From: Micromonospora pallida
GTDB lineage: Bacteria; Actinomycetota; Actinomycetes; Mycobacteriales; Micromonosporaceae
Assembly (NCBI RefSeq): GCF_900090325.1
Contig: NZ_FMHW01000002.1
Span: 3,162,001 to 3,226,000, forward strand
Length of the DNA: 64,000 nt
Direction of reading: 5' to 3'
Shown here one piece after another: positions 29,501 through 38,226 of this stretch. Below the pieces are notes generated by a model. The model saw nothing but the letters and a program-made list of their open reading frames with translations, made no database searches and was not told where the DNA came from. The position numbers were made by a program, and so were the translations under genes. The stretch's first letter is position 1. Each line of letters opens with the position of its first letter.

Positions 29501-30016
29501 GACGGCCAGTTGCTCGCCGCGCTCGTCGGGCACGCCGCAGCGGTCCAGGCCCTCGCCTTCAGCCCGGACGGGCGGATTCTCGTCACCGGCAGCTACGACA
29601 AGACCGCCCGTTACTGGGACACCTCGACGGGCGACGCCCTGGCGACGCTGACCGGGCACACCGGCACGGTGGACGCCGTCCTGGTCAGCCCGGACGGCCG
29701 GGCCGCGCTCACCATCGGTGGCTACGACGAACTGCCACGACTCTGGGACCTGCCGTCGGGACGACTGATCGGGGTCCTCGACTTCGGCAAGGCGGTCAAC
29801 GAGTCGGCGGTGTTCAGCCCCGACGGCAGCCTGGTCGCCCTGTACGCCAGTGAGAACCACGTGCAGATCTGGTCGGCGAGCACCGCGCGCCGGATGGCCA
29901 CCCTCACCGGCCACACCGACCAGGTCAGCAGCGTCGTCTTCAGCCCGGACGGGGGGACCATCGCCACCGACAGTTGGGATGGCACCGTCCGGCTGTGGGA
30001 CGTTCCCGGCCGCTGA
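26552..30016 (+). CDS. NACHT-type NTPase with central membrane domain and C-terminal WD40 propeller
   Basis: The frame is open from 26339, but the ATG at 26552 (MTGRPFRQRIVLALVV) follows GAGGTGGGG and gives 1154 residues. An N-terminal hydrophobic hairpin (9-60) comes first. The NTPase has a Walker A GEPGAGKT at 155-162 and a Walker B LLLPILDGLDEI at 226-237, with the small-residue spacing typical of NACHT (DGLDE); TCRHTEY follows as sensor region. Residues 430-760 contain about five to six membrane helices. From about 785 nine WD40 repeats run to the end, most with GH...FSPDG...D..VRLWD. Known relatives are STAND signalling ATPases, some of which act in phage defence or developmental signalling; the role here is unknown. 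No partner gene is adjacent. Confidence 0.8.
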   Translation: MTGRPFRQRIVLALVVAAGAGLAVWLALADEAYRAQVTGVIGLLAGIGSFLADVLPLWLRPPGPVRDPAALVDDLAEILTAEWTTEAKARMLRDPGVLPLDWTLSDPELSDLAAPTSARVLRTRGQRMAGRFDDAARALAEQYRAQYSGRLVILGEPGAGKTVLAMMLTLGLLWRRTPGSPTPVLLSASSWDPVRQPLDAWIVRTLASLYYSGQESIPRLLLERELLLPILDGLDEIPEMSRRSAVRAINAAVGNDRPVVVTCRHTEYQDVIRGGSRKLRSAPVVTVAPLPHEEIVSYLNSIEWPPATSWRSVVEHLRTHPDGDLAAALSTPLMVSVARTVYYQGAGDPGELLSLRTRHDVEDHLIDRLIDAAYAPAWNVPVTPEERAEAAMRAAKARRWLTLLARHLHDHRERDLAWWRISQRMLSPWTAPGVALGGGLLLTVVTSVLLAPLLGAEDVRPTDVLGVSLMAGGTFVVFAILVWNAVAGRTPSRLSFAIRGSVGRLRRGFWSGTALVAIIAVPVLAGFAVSLTAVSSEGWSFNYLRNYLTGAVGALVAAIVVGLALAAHNWLEAPPSRAGQASPETFLREDRRSALVGSATGGLVVAVLLLPAAYLVTVLGRLLSDALTGWPGAPGEPDVGYLIGRPGYEVHDIVDASPPPMALLLLVPAAVVMSLLLLTRAWARFVIARLVLAARGRLPLRLMGFLADARSRQLLRQSGAGYQFRHVRLQDRLASEPIPPRAVGRTVRRRVLLAGGVGTLALAALLLWSALPRDAARRTLLADEEDIIEGVVFSPNGAMVSAYGHDTVWVWEPATGDRITRLVGHDSSITGLTFAPGSRLLATTSADQTVRVWDAGSGRPVHVFRGHTSDSRRPTFSPDGTLLTSTAAGDDFARLWDLTTGRLVVVLDGHAGGVQWADFSPDGRFLATASSSDQRVRIRDPKSGDTRFFLAGHRAGVGNLAFSANGDLVATSSGNVAYLWRAADGQLLAALVGHAAAVQALAFSPDGRILVTGSYDKTARYWDTSTGDALATLTGHTGTVDAVLVSPDGRAALTIGGYDELPRLWDLPSGRLIGVLDFGKAVNESAVFSPDGSLVALYASENHVQIWSASTARRMATLTGHTDQVSSVVFSPDGGTIATDSWDGTVRLWDVPGR

Positions 30017-30019
30017 CCC

Positions 30020-30859
30020 TCAGCCCTTGACGCTGCCGGCGGCCATACCCGACACGATGTAGCGCTGCAGGAGCAGGTAGAGGCCCACGGCGGGCAGCGT
30101 GTAGATCATGCCGACGGACATGACGGTCTGGACCGGTGTGCTGATCTCCCCGATGAATCCGGCGAGCCCCACGGACATCGGCTGGAGTCCGGGGTCGGTA
30201 AGGAAGCTCACCGCGAAGATGTATTCGTTCCACCCGTGGAAGAACGCGATGACGGATCCGGCCGCCATGGTGGGCGCCACGATGGGGACGATCACCCGCC
30301 AGAGGATGCTGAGTGGTGAACAGCCGTCGATCTTGGCCGCGTTGTCGAGGTCGCGGGGCACGGTGTCGATGGCGTTCTTGAGGATCCAGGTCACCACCGG
30401 CAGCACGAAGGCAGTGTTGCCGAGGACGAGCCCACCGAGGCTGTCCAGCAGGTTGAGCGTCTTGAACACCGACAACAGTGGTACGACGAGCACCGCCTCG
30501 GGGAGCATCTGGGTCACCAGGAGCGCGATGCCGACGAGCACCTTGCCGCGGAAGCTGAACCGGGACATCGCGTAGGCGATCGGCACGGCCAGGATCATCG
30601 TCAGAAGCGTCGTCCCACCGGCGATCATGGCGCTGTTGGTGAGCCAGCCGACGATGGTCGTATCGCTGAACACGTCGGCGAACGTGCTCAGCCCGGACAG
30701 GTCGGGCAACAGGGGCGGGCGGTCGCCGAACAGCTCGTCGTCGGTACGGGTGGCGGTGACGAGCATCCAGTAGAACGGGAACACGGCGAGACCGACGAGG
30801 GCGAGCACGACCGTGACAGCTCCGGTCAGGCCCATTCGGTGCTTGATTCCATGACGCAT
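30020..30859 (-). CDS. Carbohydrate ABC transporter permease (MalG/LacG type)
   Basis: A 279-residue inner-membrane permease with six hydrophobic segments. The coupling loop reads NAAKIDGCSPLSILWRVIVP, the EAA motif of binding-protein-dependent sugar permeases with the Gly in place. N-terminal LVTATRTDDELFGDRPP is typical of the MalG partner. It is the last gene of the seven-gene catabolic operon; the stop lies two bases from the stop of the convergent NACHT gene, so no room is left for a terminator. Confidence 0.9.
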   Translation of the reverse strand: MRHGIKHRMGLTGAVTVVLALVGLAVFPFYWMLVTATRTDDELFGDRPPLLPDLSGLSTFADVFSDTTIVGWLTNSAMIAGGTTLLTMILAVPIAYAMSRFSFRGKVLVGIALLVTQMLPEAVLVVPLLSVFKTLNLLDSLGGLVLGNTAFVLPVVTWILKNAIDTVPRDLDNAAKIDGCSPLSILWRVIVPIVAPTMAAGSVIAFFHGWNEYIFAVSFLTDPGLQPMSVGLAGFIGEISTPVQTVMSVGMIYTLPAVGLYLLLQRYIVSGMAAGSVKG

Positions 30860-30861
30860 GG

Positions 30862-31812
30862 CTAGGCCGACTTCTCTGCTCGGTTGCTGACAACGAAGAA
30901 GATGACGGTGATCGCCAACGAGATGACGACGCCGACGAACCCGACGGCGGCTGCGTGCCCGAGCTCACGCTCGACGAAGCCCCGTCGATAGAGGTCGATG
31001 ACCAGGGTGTTGGTGCTGCCCGCCGGTCCGCCCTGGGTCATCAGCCAGATCAGCTCGAAGCGGCGGATCGACCAGATGGTCATGAGCAGGGCCAGGATCG
31101 AGATCGTGGGCTGGATGACCGGCCAGGTGACGGCCCGGAAGCGTTGTGTCCAGCTCGCGCCGTCGAGCAGCGCCGCCTCGTGGAGTTCCTCGGGGACGGC
31201 CTGGAGCGCGGCCAGGATGATCACGGCGGTGAACGGGAACAACTGCCAGATCGTGATGAAGAGGATCGTGCCCAGGGCCCGGGACGTGCTGTCCAGCCAC
31301 TGCCCGTCGGCAGGTGCGAGGCCGACGACGCCGAGGGCGTCGTTCGCCACGCCGTACTGGGGGTTGAAGATCCACGCCATGACCAGCGCGACGGCGACGG
31401 CCGGCGCCGCCCACGGGATGATCAGCAGCGACCGCGCGACGCCACGGCCCCGGAACTTGCGGTTCATCAAGAGCGCCGCGCCGAGTCCGAGCAGCATCGT
31501 CCCGGCGACACAGGCGATGACGTACACGATCGTCACGCGAACGGCGTTGAGGAACCCGGGGTCGGCGAAGACCTCGCGGTAGTTCTCCAGGCCGATCAGT
31601 TCGATGCTCGTGGGGTTGAGCAGGCTCGTGTCGGAGAAGCTCAGCACGACCTGATGGAGGAACGGGATGCCCTGGAACGCCACGAGGTAGATGACGGCCG
31701 GTGCCGCGAGGAGGTAGGGCAGCAGACGCTCGCCCGCCCGTCGTCGCGGTGCCGGTTTCGGCCCGCCGACACGCTGGCGGCCGCGCGTCGATGTCGCGTC
31801 GAGTACGGACAT
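30862..31812 (-). CDS. Carbohydrate ABC transporter permease (MalF/UgpA type)
   Basis: The ATG at 31812 (MSVLDATSTRGRQRVGG) gives 316 residues; the open frame to 31923 is of poor composition. Six membrane segments are visible, starting with LLPYLLAAPAVIYLVAFQG. The EAA-loop reads LHEAALLDGASWTQRFRAVTWP, with its Gly spaced as in MalF-type permeases. It ends two bases before the start of the second permease. No ATPase gene is found in this operon, as is common where one shared MsiK-type ATPase energises many importers. Confidence 0.88.
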   Translation of the reverse strand: MSVLDATSTRGRQRVGGPKPAPRRRAGERLLPYLLAAPAVIYLVAFQGIPFLHQVVLSFSDTSLLNPTSIELIGLENYREVFADPGFLNAVRVTIVYVIACVAGTMLLGLGAALLMNRKFRGRGVARSLLIIPWAAPAVAVALVMAWIFNPQYGVANDALGVVGLAPADGQWLDSTSRALGTILFITIWQLFPFTAVIILAALQAVPEELHEAALLDGASWTQRFRAVTWPVIQPTISILALLMTIWSIRRFELIWLMTQGGPAGSTNTLVIDLYRRGFVERELGHAAAVGFVGVVISLAITVIFFVVSNRAEKSA

Positions 31813-31923
31813 GTGTGGCTCGTTTCGTCGGGGGACGGGCGTACGCCCGGGGGCTTGGGGGGACCGGCGGGACGGGGCGGGAGTGGGGGCGGCACGACGC
31901 CGGTCCCCCACTCCCGTGGGCAA

Positions 31924-33156
31924 CTACTTGCCGGCGAGCTGTTTGGCCTTGTCCTGCGCTCCGTCGAGGGCCTGCTGGATGTCTCCGCCGGACTGCAGCG
32001 CGTTGAGCACCGCCTGCACCACTGCGGAGCGGATCCGTGGCGTCTCGACCTCGAGCCCGGTCGGGATGAACGAACGGGCGTGCTCGCTCTGCGCGTCGAA
32101 CACCTCGACGAACGGCGACTTGGTGAGTTCCTCCGTGGTCCGCTCCACGGGGGTGGCGACCAGGCTTCCGCCGAGGAAGCCCTGGACGGTCGTCTGCGCC
32201 TCCTTACCGAGGAACCAGCGGACGAACGCTTCGGCCGCCTCGGCGTTGCGGGTGTTGGCGTTGATGCCGATGGCGGCCATCACCTGGCCGATGTTCTGCG
32301 TCGGGAACGGTGCGGGCGCGGCGGCGATCGGGATGTCCGGGTTGGTGCCCCGGAGCACGGTGGGAATCCCGCCGTTGTCGATCATCATCGCGACCTTGCC
32401 GGTGGCGAACATCCGGCGGTAGTCGGCGGCGGTCGAGCCCTTCGGAATGACGCCGGCCTGGTAGACGTCGGCGAACGCCTTGACCCCGGCGACCGTCTGC
32501 GGGCTGTTGATCGTGGGGTTGCCGGCGTCGTCGCTCCACGCGCCGCCCGCGCCGTAGACGAAGTTGCTCAGGTCGTACCAGACACCGGCCTCCTCGGCCT
32601 GGGTGGTCCGGAACGCGAATCCGTACCGGCCGGCCGTGGTCTGCTCCCGGGCGACCTGCTTGAACTCCTCGAACGTCGTCGGTGGCTTCTTGACGAGGTC
32701 GGGGTTGTAGATGAGCGCGTAGTTGGAGACGTCGAGCGGGACACCCCACTGGTGGTCGTCCATCTTGAGCGACTCGGAGGCCGCGGTGAGGTCGACGCCC
32801 TTCACGACGTCGTCCAGCGGACGGATCAGTTTCGCGTCGGCGGCCTCGTAGATGTTCATCTGGTCGAACGCGATCACGTCGGGGCCCTTGCCCTGACCGA
32901 GCTGCGTGAAGATGGTCGTGCCGAAGGACGCGAACGGGATGGAGACCGGTTCGATGACGTAGTCGTCCTGGCTGGCGTTGAACTTCTCCAGCAGGGCCGT
33001 CAACTGCGGGCCGCGCGTCGGCTCACCGAGCATCGACGCGGCGAAGGTGATGGTCTTCGGGCCGTCGCTGTCGCTACCGGCGGAACCGCCGCAGCCAGCG
33101 AGGAGAGCGAGTGCGGTGACGGCGCATATGCCGACGCCGAGTCGGTGGTGTCGCAT
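31924..33156 (-). CDS. Extracellular solute-binding lipoprotein (family 1)
   Basis: A 410-residue protein with a lipoprotein signal, lipobox LAGC and lipid-bearing Cys22. The mature part follows the family 1 pattern: TITFAASMLGEPTRGPQL, IYEAADAKLIRPLDD, GVPLDVSNYALIYNPDLV, a KVAMMIDNGG segment and AEAFVRWFLG. It should capture the sugar or sugar acid outside the membrane and hand it to the two permeases that follow. It starts only three bases after the kinase stop, so it belongs to the same transcript as the catabolic enzymes. Confidence 0.9.
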   Translation of the reverse strand: MRHHRLGVGICAVTALALLAGCGGSAGSDSDGPKTITFAASMLGEPTRGPQLTALLEKFNASQDDYVIEPVSIPFASFGTTIFTQLGQGKGPDVIAFDQMNIYEAADAKLIRPLDDVVKGVDLTAASESLKMDDHQWGVPLDVSNYALIYNPDLVKKPPTTFEEFKQVAREQTTAGRYGFAFRTTQAEEAGVWYDLSNFVYGAGGAWSDDAGNPTINSPQTVAGVKAFADVYQAGVIPKGSTAADYRRMFATGKVAMMIDNGGIPTVLRGTNPDIPIAAAPAPFPTQNIGQVMAAIGINANTRNAEAAEAFVRWFLGKEAQTTVQGFLGGSLVATPVERTTEELTKSPFVEVFDAQSEHARSFIPTGLEVETPRIRSAVVQAVLNALQSGGDIQQALDGAQDKAKQLAGK

Positions 33157-33159
33157 GCC

Positions 33160-34611
33160 TTACCTCTGATCTTCTCTACCGCCAGGCACGCTGGCGAGGT
33201 GATCGGCAGGGTCGACGGGCGCAAGGTGGGGGTGGTCGGGGGCGTTGTCGACTGCCGAGTCGGACGACGATCCGGTGATCCGGATCGGGGGGATGGCACC
33301 GGCGGCCATCCGGGCGAAGTGCGCGGCACCGAGGCTGGTGGCCTCGGAAATGTCCGGCAGTTCGTAGTCGCCGAGATAACGGCGCTTGATCTCGCGGACC
33401 GCGCGGCTGGTCAACCCGCCGCCGGTCATGATGCGTCGGCGGGCCGGGACGCCCGCCACGACGTCGAGCTGGTGGACCAGGTAGGCGGCGCGTTCCTGCA
33501 CCGCCTCGATGACGGCTCGCCACACCTCGGCCCGGTCCGGTTCGTAGTCGATGTTGGTGAGCTGGGCCTGGTCGAGCCAGACGTTCGAGACCCGGGGTCC
33601 GTCGACCCGGGGGAACACTGCGAGCGCCGCCTCGTCCAGCGCCGGCAGCTCGTCCCGCTGGATTCCCATGAGCTTCAGGAACCGTCCCATGCCGATCCCG
33701 CTGCGCACGCTGGCCATGGCCTGCAACCGTCCGGGGAACACGTCCCGGCCGACGGAGAGCTCGCGGTTCACGGCATCCACCAGGTTGAGCGCGTTCCACG
33801 GGCGCTCGGGCAGGCGCCGGATGATCGCCTCCCCGGTGCCGCACGAGTCGACGAGGTCGGCGTCGTCGAGCGCGCCCAGCCCGACCGCGGCCACCAGGTG
33901 GTCGAGGCCGGCGATGGTGACGTGCGCGCCGTGGATCCGGGCCGGCCCGGTTGTCACCCGGCCGATCGACGTGCCGGCCCCCACCCGCTCGGGCAGCAGG
34001 GTCGGCGGTACGCCCGCCCAGGCGCTGGTCTCCGCCGACTGGTCCCCGGAGACGACGTCGAGGAGTCCGGTACGGCTGGCCAGCGACGCCTCGGCGGCGA
34101 TCGTCCCGGTCAGCCGGAACGCCAGCCACTCCTGGATGCTGACCCACCGGACCCAGCGCGACAGCGGGGCGTACCGCTCGGCCAGCCAGGCGAACTTGAA
34201 CAGCGACGGCTTGAGGTTCATGGGTAGGCCGCTGCTGCCGGTGAACGCCTCCCGGCCGAGCGAGACGGCGAGCCGGTCGAGCTGGTCGGCGCCGTGCAGG
34301 TCGTACCAGGGCAGGCCGGGCGCCAGGACGTCGCCCTGCGCGCCCAGCGGTACGCCGGTCTCGCCGAAGCCGGTGAGGCCGATGCCGACCACCCGGCGGG
34401 CCGGATGGTCGTCGAGCACCGTCTCGAGATGCTGGAACACCTCGTCGAGCAGCCGGTCGGGCGTGAGGATCGTGACGCCCGCCGTGCGCTCCCAGGGGGT
34501 GGCCCGGGAACTCAGCGCGACGGTGTTCCCGTCGGCGTCCACGATCTGGATCTTCGTGTACGTCGTGCCGACGTCGACGCCGAGATAGACCTCGTCGGCC
34601 GTTCTGGTCAC
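33160..34611 (-). CDS. FGGY-family carbohydrate kinase
   Basis: The GTG at 34611 overlaps the stop of the upstream aldolase gene (GTGA) and gives 483 residues. The N-terminal phosphate motif GVDVGTTYTKIQIVD, the substrate-side IGLTGFGETGVPL, GLPWYD, the SIQEWLAFRLTG helix, TIAGLDHLVAAVGLG, and the second ATP motif RIMTGGGLTSRAVREI are all in family order. FGGY kinases phosphorylate sugars and polyols such as xylulose, gluconate or ribulose; the substrate here is open. With the dehydratase, aldolase and aldehyde dehydrogenase it would form a complete pathway from import to central metabolism. Confidence 0.88.
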   Translation of the reverse strand: MTRTADEVYLGVDVGTTYTKIQIVDADGNTVALSSRATPWERTAGVTILTPDRLLDEVFQHLETVLDDHPARRVVGIGLTGFGETGVPLGAQGDVLAPGLPWYDLHGADQLDRLAVSLGREAFTGSSGLPMNLKPSLFKFAWLAERYAPLSRWVRWVSIQEWLAFRLTGTIAAEASLASRTGLLDVVSGDQSAETSAWAGVPPTLLPERVGAGTSIGRVTTGPARIHGAHVTIAGLDHLVAAVGLGALDDADLVDSCGTGEAIIRRLPERPWNALNLVDAVNRELSVGRDVFPGRLQAMASVRSGIGMGRFLKLMGIQRDELPALDEAALAVFPRVDGPRVSNVWLDQAQLTNIDYEPDRAEVWRAVIEAVQERAAYLVHQLDVVAGVPARRRIMTGGGLTSRAVREIKRRYLGDYELPDISEATSLGAAHFARMAAGAIPPIRITGSSSDSAVDNAPDHPHLAPVDPADHLASVPGGREDQR

Positions 34612-35513
34612 GGGAGGTCCCCGGTCCTGCCCTCGAAGGCGTTCACGTACGACACGAACCGGCCGGCGATCTCCGCGCGGGCCTGCTCCGGGTCGAGCCG
34701 GCCGGCCATCAGCCCTTCCAGGCTCGGCGCCCACGTGCTGCGGCCGATCGCGAAGCCGGTGAAGCCGTCGGCCTGGCCGGCCGCGTGCAGCCAGCGCAGG
34801 ATCTGCGCGTCGTCGGCGCCCCGGCCGAGAACGATGCACTCGACGTCGTCGCGGCCGTCCGCCCGCGCCTGCGCGGCGACCGCCTGGTAGTCGTCGACGG
34901 TGGTGAGGCCCTCGACCTTCCAGATGTCCGCCTCGATGCCGGCCTGCTGGTAGGCCCGGATGGTGTCCACCATGATCTGCGGGCGCAGCTCGGTGTCGAA
35001 CCGCTCCCGGTCGTCGCCGACCTGCGCCAGCTGCTCGGCGGACGGGAGCACGAGCAGCTCCAGCATCAGCCGCTGGCGTCGCGGGGACACCCACTCCGAG
35101 AGCTGCCGGAGCCGGGACATCGAGACGGCCAGGAGGTCGGCCGGCAGCGTCTCGTCGGCGATGGCGAGCACCTTCACGTGGTCCGGGTCGAACGCCTCGA
35201 TGTGTACGTCGAACTGGTCGCCGTACTCGAGTTCGAAGACCCGTTGCAGGCTGCGCTCGGCCGGCATGGCCAGCAGGAGGCCCGCTCCGGCGACCTCCCG
35301 GGCGACGTCGGCGCCGTACTCCTCGTCGACGAGGACGCCCAGAGTCGACCGTTGCAGCCCGCGTGCTTCGATCGCCAGCGGCAACGACTCCCAAATGACG
35401 CGCTTGAGCGCGGAGTAGTCGACCGGCCGCCCCTGGTAGGTGCCCCCGTGCTCGCCGAACATCTTCGTCAGCGAGGCGCGGTGGTCGAAGGCAAGCATGT
35501 ACAACGTGCTCAT
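34608..35513 (-). CDS. DUF2090 (IolC C-terminal-like) class I aldolase
   Basis: The ATG at 35513 (MSTLYMLAFDHRASLTKMFG) gives 301 residues; LYMLAFDHR at the N-terminus is the hallmark of DUF2090. That domain forms the C-terminal half of actinobacterial and proteobacterial IolC fusions and is predicted to act as a 5-dehydro-2-deoxyphosphogluconate-type aldolase of the DeoC/LacD fold. DIWKVEGL near residue 205 offers a Schiff-base Lys, and LGRGADDAQIL and GFAIGRSTWAPSL would line the phosphate site. Here the domain stands alone and its kinase partner is FGGY, not the PfkB type of IolC. It is coupled to the kinase gene by a four-base overlap. Confidence 0.85.
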   Translation of the reverse strand: MSTLYMLAFDHRASLTKMFGEHGGTYQGRPVDYSALKRVIWESLPLAIEARGLQRSTLGVLVDEEYGADVAREVAGAGLLLAMPAERSLQRVFELEYGDQFDVHIEAFDPDHVKVLAIADETLPADLLAVSMSRLRQLSEWVSPRRQRLMLELLVLPSAEQLAQVGDDRERFDTELRPQIMVDTIRAYQQAGIEADIWKVEGLTTVDDYQAVAAQARADGRDDVECIVLGRGADDAQILRWLHAAGQADGFTGFAIGRSTWAPSLEGLMAGRLDPEQARAEIAGRFVSYVNAFEGRTGDLP

Positions 35514-35529
35514 CGGGTAGCTCCGATTC

Positions 35530-36996
35530 TCAAGGGGTGGCCGACACGGCGATGGTCTTGACGCGGGTGTAGAAGGCGAGCCCGTCCAGGCCGTGCTCCT
35601 TGAACGCGGAACCGGACTCCTTGAACCCGCCGAACGCCTGGTGCACGTCCCAGCCGCTGGGGGCGAGGTTGACGACGACCTGGCCGGTCTCCATGCCCCG
35701 GACGAACGCCTCGGCCGCGGCCAGGTTGTTCGTGAAGATGCCCGACGCCAGTCCGTACGTCGTGTCGTTGGCGATGCCGATCGCCTCGTCCAGGTCGTCG
35801 AACGGCATGACCGCGACGACCGGGCCGAACACCTCGTCGGTCCAGATCCGCATGTCGGTGGTGACGCCGGTGACGACGGTCGGCCGGACGAAGCAGCCCC
35901 GGGCCGCCGTGCCGTCGGCGAGTCGCTCGCCGCCGGCGGCGATGACCGCGCCCTGCTCACGGGCGGTGTCGATCATGGTGAGCACCTTGTCGAGCTGGCG
36001 CTGGTTCACCACCGGACCCATGGTCGTCGCCGCGTCGGCGGCCGGTCCGACGGCGACCGCGCCGGCTCGGGCGACGATCTGCTCCACGACCTCGTCGTAG
36101 CGGTCCCGGTGGACGAGGAGACGACTCACCGCGGTGCACCGCTGGCCGGTCTGGCCGAAGATCGACGGCAGCAGTACCTCGAGCGCCCGGGTGACGTCGG
36201 CGTCGGCCATGATCACCGCCGCGTTCTTGCCGCCCATCTCCGTCTGCAACCGGGTGCCGGTGCCCGCAATCGCCTGGCCGAGGTGCCGACCGGTCGCGGT
36301 GGAGCCGGTGAACGTGATCCCCGCGATCCGGGGGTCGCGGACCAGAGTGTCGCCGACCTCCGCGACGTCGCCGGTGACCGTGTTGAAGGTGCCCGCGGGC
36401 AGTCCGGCGTCCTGCATGACCTGGGCGAGGAGCAGCGCCACGGCGGGCGTGTCCGGGCTGGGCTTCAGGACCACGGTGTTGCCCTGGATCAGCGCGGGCG
36501 CGGCCTTGCGGACCGGCACCATCAGCGGGTCGTTCCACGGGGTGATGGCGAGGACGACCCCGATGGGCTCGTGTCGGGTCGTGGTCACCACGCCGGGGCG
36601 ACGGTCCGGTACGACGTCGCCGTGCGGGAGACGACCGATGCCGGCGAAGAACTCCACCAGTTCGGCGCTGCGCTCGACCTCGATCGTCGCCTCGGCGGTG
36701 GTCTTGCCCATCTCGCGGCAGATCGTGTCCCGGAACTGGTCGGCCCGCTCCCGGATGAGCGCGGCGACGGCGAACAGGTGCTTGCCCCGCAGCACGCTCG
36801 GCGTGTCCCGCCAGGCCGGCAGCGCCGCGGCGGCGGCGTCGACGGCCGACCGGGCCTCGGCCGCGGACATCCGGGGCACGACCGCGACGACGTCGGCGGA
36901 GTCCGCCGGGTTCGTCGACACGTCCGTGCCGGCCGCGCCGTCGACGTACGCCCCGTTCACGAGGTTGCGCAGGGTCAGGGTGCTGGTCTCGCTCAC
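35530..36996 (-). CDS. NAD(P)-dependent aldehyde dehydrogenase
   Basis: The GTG at 36996 overlaps the stop of the dehydratase gene (GTGA), giving 488 residues. Motifs in order: ITPWNDPLMVPVRKAAPALI, cofactor-binding ITFTGSTATGR, the general-base Glu in LQTEMGGKNAAV, the catalytic Cys in GQRCTAVSRLLV, and EVFGPVVAV. The enzyme oxidises an aldehyde to the acid; by context the aldehyde is the product of the DUF2090 aldolase, or the imported compound itself. It resembles the alpha-ketoglutarate-semialdehyde or vanillin dehydrogenase branches, but substrate cannot be read from sequence. Confidence 0.9.
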   Translation of the reverse strand: MSETSTLTLRNLVNGAYVDGAAGTDVSTNPADSADVVAVVPRMSAAEARSAVDAAAAALPAWRDTPSVLRGKHLFAVAALIRERADQFRDTICREMGKTTAEATIEVERSAELVEFFAGIGRLPHGDVVPDRRPGVVTTTRHEPIGVVLAITPWNDPLMVPVRKAAPALIQGNTVVLKPSPDTPAVALLLAQVMQDAGLPAGTFNTVTGDVAEVGDTLVRDPRIAGITFTGSTATGRHLGQAIAGTGTRLQTEMGGKNAAVIMADADVTRALEVLLPSIFGQTGQRCTAVSRLLVHRDRYDEVVEQIVARAGAVAVGPAADAATTMGPVVNQRQLDKVLTMIDTAREQGAVIAAGGERLADGTAARGCFVRPTVVTGVTTDMRIWTDEVFGPVVAVMPFDDLDEAIGIANDTTYGLASGIFTNNLAAAEAFVRGMETGQVVVNLAPSGWDVHQAFGGFKESGSAFKEHGLDGLAFYTRVKTIAVSATP

Positions 36997-38123
36997 TTCT
37001 CCACGACCTCCCACGGGCCGGTCAGGTAGCGCTCGAGGGCCTCCTCGGCGAAGCCGAACCCGAGCCCTGGCGTCTGGTGCAGCCGGATGACACCGCCGGA
37101 CACCTCGAGCTCACGGTCGAGGAGCGCGTTGATGTTGTGGATGTCGTTGCCGACGAAGTACTCGACGAAGATCCCGGCCGGGAACGCGCCCACCATCGGC
37201 GCGTGCAGGTCGTGGAACCAGTGCGGGGCGAGCGAGGCGCCGTAGGCACTGGCCAGGTCGGCGATCTTCCGAAGCTCGCTGAGCCCACCGCAGACCGCCG
37301 CGTCGCACTGGAGGATCACCGCGGCTTCGGCGTCCAGCAGGCTCTTCGCCCGCCAGCGGCCGGCCTCGATCTCGCCGGTGGCGACGGTGATCGACGTCGC
37401 CTTCGCCAGCCGCGCGTGGTTCTCGATGTCGTCGGGGCCGAACGGCTCCTCGATGAAGTAGGGGTCGAACTCCTCCCAGCGACGCAGCGCGCGGAGGGCG
37501 CTCGGCAGGTCGCTCCACGCGTTGTTGGCGTCGAGCATCAGCACGCCGTCGGGGCCGATCGTCTCTCGGGCGGCGGCGATCCGGTCCCGGTCCTCCTCGA
37601 CACCGACCCGCCCGACCTTGATCTTGAAGGCGGAGAAGCCGAGGTCCTGGTAGCCCTTGAGCTCCGCCGCGAGCCCGTCGACGCCCTTTCCTTCGAGGTA
37701 GTAGCCGCCGGAGGCGTACGCCGGGACCTCGTCGGAGTGGCCACCCAGGTACTTGTGCAGGGGCAGGCCGGCAGCGCGGGCGCTGCGGTCCCAGAGCGCG
37801 ATGTCGAGGGCGGACAGGCCGCGGACGACCGAGCCCACCCGACCGTGGAGCAGCGCCTCCTGGTACATCGCCTGCCAGGCGCCCTCGATGAGGTCGGCGT
37901 CCCGGCCCAGCAGGACGGGAGCCAGCAGGTCGCGCACCGCCAGCGAGGCGATGTTGGCTCCGCTGTGTCCCGGGTAGCAGAAGCCGATTCCGGTCACGCC
38001 GTCGTCGGCGGTGATCCGGACGAGCGTGTACTCACGGTTGGTGATCGTCCGTCGCGCAATGCCCGTGACCCGTGGTAGGGGCACAACGGCGGTGGCGACC
38101 TCGATCCGGGTGATGACAGGCAT
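36993..38123 (-). CDS. Mandelate racemase/muconate lactonizing (enolase superfamily) enzyme, probable acid-sugar dehydratase
   Basis: The ATG at 38123 (MPVITRIEVATAVVPLP) gives 376 residues; the upstream open part overlaps the promoter. The capping domain is followed by a barrel with the mandelate-racemase active-site set: KxK in FKIKVGR, metal ligands in LMLDANNAW, FIEEPFGPDD and VATGEIE, the His-Asp dyad in LQCDAAVCGG and LAPHWFHDLH, and a late Glu in FVEYF. This set is found in sugar-acid dehydratases such as those for galactarate, talarate or gluconate. It is the first gene of the operon. A racemase role cannot be excluded. Confidence 0.88.
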   Translation of the reverse strand: MPVITRIEVATAVVPLPRVTGIARRTITNREYTLVRITADDGVTGIGFCYPGHSGANIASLAVRDLLAPVLLGRDADLIEGAWQAMYQEALLHGRVGSVVRGLSALDIALWDRSARAAGLPLHKYLGGHSDEVPAYASGGYYLEGKGVDGLAAELKGYQDLGFSAFKIKVGRVGVEEDRDRIAAARETIGPDGVLMLDANNAWSDLPSALRALRRWEEFDPYFIEEPFGPDDIENHARLAKATSITVATGEIEAGRWRAKSLLDAEAAVILQCDAAVCGGLSELRKIADLASAYGASLAPHWFHDLHAPMVGAFPAGIFVEYFVGNDIHNINALLDRELEVSGGVIRLHQTPGLGFGFAEEALERYLTGPWEVVEK

Positions 38124-38226
38124 GCAGGTTGGTCCTCGTCCGCTCCGCGAGCGCCTGGCGCGCTCGTCGATCGGGGCCAACGTAAGGGGGCCTTGGGCAG
38201 GGCGAATAGCAATCGCCAGTAACATT

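Noticed and set aside
30955..34227. Plus-strand open frame of 1090 residues opposite the ABC and kinase genes
   Set aside because: It crosses three well-supported minus-strand genes with overlapping start/stop junctions; no recognisable domain.
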